Positions 22,648 through 26,909 of a stretch of 26,909 nucleotides of DNA are shown one piece after another. The stretch spans positions 1 through 26,909 of the forward strand of contig SVRU01000037.1 of the NCBI GenBank assembly GCA_015064665.1, read 5' to 3'. Position numbers and translations under genes: made by a program. Origin of the DNA: Oscillospiraceae bacterium. GTDB lineage: Bacteria > Bacillota_A > Clostridia > Oscillospirales > CAG-272. The notes below the pieces were generated by a model. That model saw only the letters and a program-made list of their open reading frames with translations. It was not told the DNA's origin and did not search any database. Position 1 is the stretch's first letter. Every line of letters begins with the position of its first letter.

Positions 22648-23811
22648 TTAAATCTCCTTTAAATTTATATCTCGAGCAAGATCATCTCTGATTCTTTGCA
22701 TGAGTTTACTGTTCGTATTTTCAAGTTTCTTTAATTCCACAACACGTTTAAGGTCGCGGAAATTTTCCTGTATTTCACAAAGGAATTCAATCTCGGAATC
22801 CGATGTTAATTCAATCATTTTGTTAAGAGTAGACAAATCGCTCATTAACTTTGTAGATTCTATGGCTTGTTTAATTAATGATTTGTATTTCGGATTTTTA
22901 GGAGCAGGTGCATTTTTAATCATATCTAAAAAGCCCTCTTCGCCATGTATTTCAATTAACGTCTTAATACTGCCAACAGGTTGTGTTAAAACATACCGTT
23001 CGCAACGAGTAAGGTTATAATCAACACCCGGCTTGCTCCAAACCGAAACACGAACAGCATCATCAAGAAATTTATACCACCAATCACAAATCGGCCAGCG
23101 TCGTTTGTTAGAATCAGTACTCGGCTCTCTGAAAAGTAAATAGTTTTTCAGAACACCGAGATACGTCTCCTGAATTCCTATCGCCTCAGCTTTATTAGCA
23201 AACCCTAGGGCATTACAGTCCTTTAACTGAAGCTCACATCGTATCCAATGGAATTTTGAATTATCATAGCCACGTTCGGCGGCTTTGTCGTATATTCGAA
23301 TCAAAACGTTCGACATTCTGGAACCAAATTCAACAGAATTGCCGCCGTTTGAAAATATAGCTTTGTAATTTTTAATTCGCGAAGTGAAATACTCATTTTT
23401 TGTGTATTCACAGATTTTATTTATATCAAACAATTCTGTAAATTCGTCAAATGCAACGTCTAAACGAGTGATATGTATATTTACGGGATCTGCGCGAGCT
23501 AAAGCGAATAAACCTTCAAAATCGCCTGATCCATAAGTTTCGAAGGTTCTGCAACCTTGTCCAGACATCTCAAGCCATATAAAATCACCGGCTTGAGAAA
23601 GCTGTTGCTCATTAAAATGAATTGATATGCCGTTAAAATACTCTCGATAACGAAATCCTTTACTTCCGTTAACTGTTTCAAACGGACAATTTCGAAGTTC
23701 GAGCAAATCCACTAGATCTGAGACGGAATGTATTTTTGTAGTAAAACTTAACCAGTCATAAATAATTCGATTTTTGATTTCGAAATCGGGTAAAATATCG
23801 GTTTTATGCAT
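22648..23811 (-). CDS. rep: Rolling-circle replication initiator, Rep_trans family
   Basis: 387 residues from ATG 23811, chosen over an in-frame ATG at 23826 because the GGGGG ribosome site lies between them. Hallmarks of the Rep_trans (PF02486) family are the early YDWLSFTTK segment, HITRLDVAFDEF (113-124, acidic and metal-binding part), RIYDKAAE (172-179) and WIRCELQL (189-196). This family includes CTX-phage RstA-type and pT181-type initiators, which nick the double-strand origin through a tyrosine and prime plus-strand synthesis. The catalytic tyrosine cannot be fixed by eye; Y174 is a candidate. A GC-rich hairpin immediately upstream (23834-23861) fits an origin. The C-terminal 100 residues are helical. 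Confidence 0.88.
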   Translation of the reverse strand: MHKTDILPDFEIKNRIIYDWLSFTTKIHSVSDLVDLLELRNCPFETVNGSKGFRYREYFNGISIHFNEQQLSQAGDFIWLEMSGQGCRTFETYGSGDFEGLFALARADPVNIHITRLDVAFDEFTELFDINKICEYTKNEYFTSRIKNYKAIFSNGGNSVEFGSRMSNVLIRIYDKAAERGYDNSKFHWIRCELQLKDCNALGFANKAEAIGIQETYLGVLKNYLLFREPSTDSNKRRWPICDWWYKFLDDAVRVSVWSKPGVDYNLTRCERYVLTQPVGSIKTLIEIHGEEGFLDMIKNAPAPKNPKYKSLIKQAIESTKLMSDLSTLNKMIELTSDSEIEFLCEIQENFRDLKRVVELKKLENTNSKLMQRIRDDLARDINLKEI

Positions 23812-23833
23812 TTTTTCCCCCTGCATGTACGTT

Positions 23834-23861
23834 CTACCCCCCTGTTAGCCGGGGGGGGTAG
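23834..23861. other. Candidate double-strand origin hairpin upstream of Rep
   Basis: CTACCCCCC (23834-23842) and GGGGGGGGTAG (23851-23861) form a strong stem around TGTTAGCC. The loop and right arm (TTAGCCGG) resemble the loop region of pT181-type nick sites, which Rep_trans proteins recognise. Position just before rep supports an origin; nicking is not shown. Confidence 0.5.
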
Positions 23862-23911
23862 AGGGAATTTTGTTTTTTTCTCAAAATCCCCTCAATATAT
23901 CCCCTTAAATG

Positions 23912-24142
23912 TTAGTTACCTTTTTCCTCGGGAAGCGGCGAGGCATAATTTTCCATAACCGCCTTGCGCCCAAGAAAACCAGGATCACGTCCTTCACACT
24001 TCGCGTTAGGAAAATAGTGTATGTCTATTGCAATAAGTTCGCCATTCTCCCCGCATTTAATATAAAAATTTGTGGCTTGCTTTTGGTTTTTGTCTTTGTC
24101 CTCGTAAGTGACCTTTCTCTTGAATAATTCAACTGCTGCCAT
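23912..24142 (-). CDS. 76-residue protein, possible ssDNA-binding protein
   Basis: AGGAG lies six bases before ATG 24142. The product has a beta-rich core with VTYEDKDKNQKQATNFYIKC and a GELIAIDIHYF segment, similar in layout to small proteins of Gram-positive mobile elements with the pattern VTYxDKDG, NFYL, NGxxIAI. It is the first gene of the phage operon, directly before rep, where filamentous and other rolling-circle phages usually place their ssDNA-binding protein. Role inferred from size and position. Confidence 0.6.
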   Translation of the reverse strand: MAAVELFKRKVTYEDKDKNQKQATNFYIKCGENGELIAIDIHYFPNAKCEGRDPGFLGRKAVMENYASPLPEEKGN

Positions 24143-24320
24143 TTCCGACTCCTTTCATGCCTATTCGGCTTAAATAAAATATTTACAAACCATATCGGTC
24201 TATATGCCTAACGGCTTTTATACCTATACAGCATTGCACAATAAGGGGGGCGCGGTAATACGCCCCGCGCAAGCGTTTTTTATTCTCATCTGCCCTCGAG
24301 GGCGGCCGAGAATAAAAAAA
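24143..24320. other. Non-coding region with stacked hairpins (origin/packaging candidate)
   Basis: No gene is seen here. GGGGCG (24247-24252) pairs with CGCCCC (24261-24266), and the overlapping GCGCGG (24250-24255) can alternatively pair with CCGCGC (24265-24270). Next, TTTTTTATTCTC (24276-24287) pairs perfectly with GAGAATAAAAAA (24308-24319) and encloses the 12-bp palindrome GCCCTCGAGGGC (24292-24303). Stacked GC hairpins before the replication genes are the pattern of filamentous-phage intergenic regions (origins and packaging signal). In a circular form the second structure would also separate transposase transcription from the rep operon. Confidence 0.6.
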
Positions 24321-24324
24321 TGTC
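24305..24324 (+). repeat. 19-20 bp direct repeat, copy 2
   Basis: Same sequence as 15638-15656 with one additional A in the A-run. Here it forms the right arm of the perfect inverted repeat centred on 24297. Confidence 0.7.
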
Positions 24325-24380
24325 TTCGAACAAAGCTTCTTTAACAGAAACTCTATTCAAAAGACATTATAAACTTTATA

Positions 24381-24394
24381 CTGAATCTATTTTC
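24381..24394 (+). repeat. Candidate right attachment repeat (14 bp)
   Basis: CTGAATCTATTTTC, identical to 6033-6046, placed 12 bp before the -35 box of the tRNA-Val promoter. Joining the flanks at this repeat would restore a short divergent-promoter spacer between the 1067-residue gene and tRNA-Val. Confidence 0.4.
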
Positions 24395-24405
24395 ACAAAA
24401 TCCTA

Positions 24406-24433
24406 TTGACAAATTCATTTTTTTCTGTATAAT
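24406..24433 (+). promoter_or_regulatory. Promoter of tRNA-Val
   Basis: TTGACA (24406-24411), 16-bp spacer, TATAAT (24428-24433), with a second overlapping TATAAT at 24433-24438; 18 bp before the tRNA. Confidence 0.8.
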
Positions 24434-24451
24434 ATAATGTGTTGGCTTTAC

Positions 24452-24528
24452 GGAGGCATAGCTCAGTTGGTTAGAGTACTTGCTTGACATGCAAGGGGTC
24501 AGTGGTTCGAGTCCACTTGTCTCCACCA
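24452..24528 (+). tRNA. tRNA-Val (anticodon GAC), CCA encoded
   Basis: The acceptor stem GGAGGCA pairs with TGTCTCC (one G-U). D-arm GCTC/GAGT, anticodon stem CTTGC/GCAAG with loop TTGACAT (GAC), T-arm AGTGG/CCACT with TTCGAGT, and discriminator A followed by CCA (24526-24528) are all present. Confidence 0.95.
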
Positions 24529-24534
24529 AAAAAG

Positions 24535-24563
24535 AAAGACGAACTTTGGTTCGTCTTTTTTTG
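24535..24563 (+). terminator. Intrinsic terminator of tRNA-Val
   Basis: AAAGACGAAC (24535-24544) pairs with GTTCGTCTTT (24549-24558) over TTTG, followed by a T-run. Confidence 0.85.
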
Positions 24564-24807
24564 CGTGGGGACTGACTCGAACCACCTCGCACTATCCGCT
24601 TTGATTGCGCTGCGCTTCACAATTTTGCATTGTTTCGCATTGTATGCGTGCGAATGGGGTTCGCATACCGCTTTTGGCGGTATATTGCGTTATTCGTCGT
24701 GTGCGACCGACGAATAGCAAAATCCACTTGCTTTAAATTTTCACCCCGCGCGATTTGCTCTTGAAGTGCGTTTCCATCGCACCCAACAGACAAGTAGCAA
24801 AAGACAC
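24564..24807. other. Intergenic region with short inverted repeats, no gene seen
   Basis: Contains CATACCGC/GCGGTAT (24664-24682) and TATTCGTCG/CGACGAATA hairpins (around 24691-24718). No open frame has a ribosome site. A GGTTCGAGTC-like T-arm sequence appears on the minus strand near 24570-24585 but has no tRNA around it. Confidence 0.5.
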
Positions 24808-24836
24808 TTCAAATATCGAATAAATTCGGTTATAAT
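24808..24836 (+). promoter_or_regulatory. Probable promoter of the DUF1622 gene
   Basis: A perfect TATAAT (24831-24836) lies 33 bp before the ATG; the -35 (TTCAAA, 24808-24813, 17-bp spacing) is weak. Confidence 0.5.
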
Positions 24837-24869
24837 ATATAAAAACGCAAATAATCGTAAGGAACAAAA

Positions 24870-25244
24870 ATGTTCGACTTAATTTTGGAACATTACGAAG
24901 CAATACTATACTTTATAGCAAATATAACCGTACGCACGCTTGAGTTTATAGGTATATCCACGGCAATCTTCGGTGCAGGAAGAGTGCTGTTCAGATATGC
25001 AAAGCGCATTAAAAACAAGGACGCCGATCCGCCGAATGCAGTTATTGAGCTTGGCCGCAGCCTTGCGCTTGCCCTTGAATTCAAGATGGGCGCAGAGATG
25101 GTTAACACGGTTATCATAAGAGAGCTTAAAGAGCTTTTGATACTCGGCATAGTTATCCTTCTTCGCGCAATACTCGCCGTGCTTATCCACTGGAAAATCA
25201 CGACGGAGGAAGAGAAAGAAAGAGCGCTTAACAGCGCGAAATAG
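24870..25244 (+). CDS. DUF1622 family membrane protein
   Basis: 124 residues; AAGGA lies six bases before ATG 24870. Three membrane helices: about 10-40 (FIANITVRTLEFIGISTAIF), 58-74 (LGRSLALALEFKMGAEMV, the family's conserved block with ALEF) and about 88-112 (ELLILGIVILLRAILAVLIHW). The order ALEF, then MxNTVI, then ILLRAxLAVLIHW matches DUF1622. Members are about 110-130 residues and of unknown function. It belongs to the host chromosome, downstream of tRNA-Val. Confidence 0.85.
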   Translation: MFDLILEHYEAILYFIANITVRTLEFIGISTAIFGAGRVLFRYAKRIKNKDADPPNAVIELGRSLALALEFKMGAEMVNTVIIRELKELLILGIVILLRAILAVLIHWKITTEEEKERALNSAK

Positions 25245-25264
25245 CGAGCGCTTAATAGAGATAG

Positions 25265-25285
25265 GAAAAGAAAAGAAAAGAAAAG
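25265..25285 (+). repeat. Short tandem repeat (GAAAA)x4
   Basis: Four perfect copies of the pentamer GAAAA plus a final G, directly after the DUF1622 gene. Such tracts can slip in length. Confidence 0.8.
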
Positions 25286-25294
25286 AAGATTCCG

Positions 25295-25411
25295 ATGATG
25301 AAGCCGAGAATCAATAAGTCCGCTCGCCTCGCAAAAATTAAAACCGGATATACGAAGGCCTACCGCACAGCCAAAATCGGCAGAAGCGGGAAGCTTTCAT
25401 TATTAATGTAG
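25295..25411 (+). CDS. Possible 38-residue basic peptide (doubtful)
   Basis: ATG 25295 follows an AAAAGAAG-rich tract but no clean Shine-Dalgarno at usual spacing. The product is basic (MMKPRINKSARLAKIKTGY and on). It could be a real small gene or chance; the A/G pentamer tract before it could modulate expression. Confidence 0.25.
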   Translation: MMKPRINKSARLAKIKTGYTKAYRTAKIGRSGKLSLLM

Positions 25412-25561
25412 AAAATTAAAGTTAAAGTCCTGACTTATTTGATTTCCGCCTGTTTTTTTGCAAAGCTCGGCGAAATACTCGAAGAGAGGCATCATTTTTC
25501 CATAGTGCGCAGTTTTATCCGAAAACAAGCCCTCTTTATGCACCTTGAATCTATCGTAATT
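25403..25561 (-). pseudogene. In-frame coding remnant beyond the hydrolase stop
   Basis: Directly after the hydrolase TAA (25564-25562) the same frame stays open for 52 codons with protein-like composition (YDRFKVHKEGLFSDKTAHYG, then KMMPLFEYFAELCKK) before a TAA at 25405-25403. It has no ribosome site of its own. It may be the tail of a longer ancestral protein cut off by a stop, or the remnant of a lost downstream gene. Confidence 0.4.
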
Positions 25562-26602
25562 TTAAAACGCAGAAAGTAAAAAATCAAATCCCTCGTCGCT
25601 GTCGGTAACCGTATGTCCTCCGTCCCAGAGGTAAAAAACAAAGTTTTCGGGACAGCCGAATGATTCATAGTATCTTTTTGCGCGCTCCGCCTCTGCAAGC
25701 GCAAATTTATAATCGAAAACACCGTCCGCTTTTCCAACCGCAACGTAAAGCTTACGAGGCGCGCACAACGCGGCAACCTCGGCATCTTGGAACGTATTTG
25801 CACTGCCGTGATACGTCCAATCATATCGCGGATACGCATTTCTGTCGTTAAAGCAGGCGTTCGAAAATCCCGCCTTGATGCGCGTGTCTGCCGCCATTGT
25901 GTGAAGCGTGAAGTAACCGCCGTAGGAAAGCCCCGTCATAGCGATACACTCGCTATCGATAAAGTCAAGCCCCGACAAAAAGGTGATTGAATTCATTATA
26001 CCCTTGATTTCGACAGCTGTCAGGCTTATACCGAATCGCTTCAGATTTTTGTCAATCTCATCACGGTTGTACGGTATATCGTGCTTTGGCTGTGTCGGAA
26101 GAGACTCGTCAAAATTCCAAAGAAGAAGCTGCGGAGCGTATACGGCAACGCCTCGTTTAAGAAGTCGGCGTACCATGTGATTATAACTGTTACTGCCGTT
26201 CATATCAGAGCAAAGCTCGGGCGTGCCTCCGCCTCCGTGCTGAGCGACTACAAGAGGAGCTTTCAAAACTCCGTGTGGCACAAACAAAATTCCGTACTGC
26301 GGAATTTCAGGCGTGACGTATATCACGGTTTTATAAATTACAGCATCCTCGTCCTCACCGACGCGCTTGATTTGCGGTTCAGGCAGACCAACATCACTAA
26401 TGCGGTCAAGACCAAGCATTGATATGTATTTCGAACGGTATTCCTCTATTCTCTCAGCAAATCCGTCTGAAAGCATGGAATTTTCACGGTTTGAGTTTCC
26501 CTCTTTTTCTAGCCGTTTAATAAAGGCGTCGAATCCGTCCTTGTACGCCGTGCGAGACAGGTCACCGTCACTTACGATATTACTGTAAAATTCACTGTTC
26601 AT
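25562..26602 (-). CDS. Alpha/beta hydrolase, acetyl-xylan-esterase/dienelactone-hydrolase type
   Basis: 346 residues from ATG 26602 (AGAGGT six bases upstream; the in-frame ATG at 26638 lacks a site). The oxyanion-hole region is HGGGG (122-126), the nucleophile elbow GLSYGG gives Ser226, Asp293 in VGKADGVF is the likely acid and His330 in WDGGHTV the base, so the triad is complete. N-terminal helices (1-75) cap the core. No signal peptide, so it acts inside the cell, probably deacetylating imported oligosaccharides or similar esters. Substrate is not determined by sequence. It has its own promoter at 26683-26711. Confidence 0.85.
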   Translation of the reverse strand: MNSEFYSNIVSDGDLSRTAYKDGFDAFIKRLEKEGNSNRENSMLSDGFAERIEEYRSKYISMLGLDRISDVGLPEPQIKRVGEDEDAVIYKTVIYVTPEIPQYGILFVPHGVLKAPLVVAQHGGGGTPELCSDMNGSNSYNHMVRRLLKRGVAVYAPQLLLWNFDESLPTQPKHDIPYNRDEIDKNLKRFGISLTAVEIKGIMNSITFLSGLDFIDSECIAMTGLSYGGYFTLHTMAADTRIKAGFSNACFNDRNAYPRYDWTYHGSANTFQDAEVAALCAPRKLYVAVGKADGVFDYKFALAEAERAKRYYESFGCPENFVFYLWDGGHTVTDSDEGFDFLLSAF

Positions 26603-26682
26603 TTTTTTACCTCTGATTATTTTGCTCACGTTCAGCAATCTGTAAAAGCGTTAATATGCCGTAAAGCATCGGCTTTTTGGCT

Positions 26683-26711
26683 ATTATAGCACATTGCCAA
26701 ATCAAAATCAA
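26683..26711 (-). promoter_or_regulatory. Promoter of the hydrolase gene
   Basis: On the minus strand TTGATT (26711-26706), 17-bp spacer and TATAAT (26688-26683), 81 bp before the ATG. Confidence 0.75.
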
Positions 26712-26810
26712 GACGCGGTCTTAAAAAAACAGTGCCGAACTGCCTCGTTTTGCAAAGCTTTGCTACCGAACGAATGGCGCGAGCGGGTTCAATGAGTGTC
26801 GGTTTCGCCA

Positions 26811-26842
26811 AAAAGCAAAGGGAGCGCCACGAGGACGCTCCC
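26811..26842 (-). terminator. Intrinsic terminator of a gene off the right edge
   Basis: GGGAGCG (26842-26836 read on the minus strand) pairs perfectly with CGCTCCC (26826-26820), followed by TTTGCTTTTT. It would end a minus-strand transcript entering from beyond 26909. The rest of 26712-26909 shows no gene. Confidence 0.6.
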
Positions 26843-26909
26843 GAATCTATTCGCGGTAGCTACAAACGGGAATTTCGCTTTGCGAATATACCCGCGACCT
26901 GCGCCTTGC

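Larger units (their letters stand above)
6033..24394. mobile_element. Integrated inovirus-like (filamentous phage) element with IS30-family transposase
   Basis: The segment is bounded by a 14-bp direct repeat (CTGAATCTATTTTC at 6033-6046 and 24381-24394). It contains the two hallmark functions of filamentous phages, a Zot/pI-type ATPase with N-terminal membrane segments and a rolling-circle initiator of the Rep_trans family, plus a signal-peptide/C-terminal-anchor protein like pIII and many proteins under 80 residues. An IS30 transposase sits at the left end. Host-type genes resume immediately outside. At 18.4 kb it is larger than most known inoviruses (commonly 5-15 kb), so a composite or a phage with an accessory load is possible. 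The gene content is solid. The exact ends are inferred, because one 14-mer repeat is expected by chance in a window this size. Confidence 0.7.

Noticed and set aside
24340..24400. XerCD dif-type integration site near the right end
   Set aside because: Only a fragment (TTATAAACT) resembles a Firmicutes dif arm; the full 28-bp motif is not present.
24564..24590. T-arm-like GGTTCGAGTC on the minus strand suggesting a second tRNA
   Set aside because: No acceptor, D-arm or anticodon stem can be formed around it.
24353..24717. Open frames on both strands across tRNA-Val (e.g. with SGLEPLTP)
   Set aside because: They are translations of the tRNA gene and its terminator, a familiar artefact.

Overview
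The window looks like a contig from an uncultured, gut-type, low-to-mid GC member of the Clostridia. Shine-Dalgarno sites are strong and consensus sigma-A promoters are common. Secreted host genes carry Listeria-Bacteroides (InlB-type) repeats, and there is a DUF1622 membrane protein. Species cannot be fixed from sequence reading alone.

Left flank (1-6032): two chromosomal genes for large secreted proteins on the minus strand, each with its own consensus promoter. Right flank (24395-26909): tRNA-Val(GAC) with promoter and terminator, a DUF1622 protein, and an acetyl-xylan-esterase-like alpha/beta hydrolase.

Between them (about 6033-24394, 18.4 kb) lies what I read as one integrated filamentous-phage (inovirus-like) element. 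A 14-bp direct repeat, which could be chance, flanks it; it sits just upstream of the tRNA-Val promoter. Hallmarks are a multi-TM Zot/pI-type ATPase (9778-11988), a Rep_trans rolling-circle initiator (22648-23811) with a GC-rich origin-like hairpin, a small possible ssDNA-binding protein, and an intact IS30-family transposase (6055-7140) that could serve for integration, as in some Spiroplasma phages. From the right the minus strand reads: SSB-like protein, Rep, a 604-aa duplicated surface protein, three paralogous membrane-anchored surface proteins, a 461-aa pIII-like protein with signal peptide and C-terminal membrane anchor, a series of small membrane or basic proteins, a ribbon-helix-helix regulator with a TGTAATACA operator array, and Zot.

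Two plus-strand cassettes interrupt this. One (7767-9736) holds very small proteins and a DUF3850-like gene broken by an in-frame stop. The other (15474-16841) holds small hydrophobic proteins that resemble pieces of the C-terminus of the 461-aa protein.

Most worth follow-up: two short RNAs, each with a consensus promoter and intrinsic terminator (7873-7971 minus; 14281-14357 plus); a 600-bp highly structured non-coding region beside the transposase; the shared C-terminal modules; the three-paralog surface array; and a 19-bp repeat (15638 / 24305) that may mark origins, packaging signals or a composite structure. Boundaries and functions of most small genes are inference.
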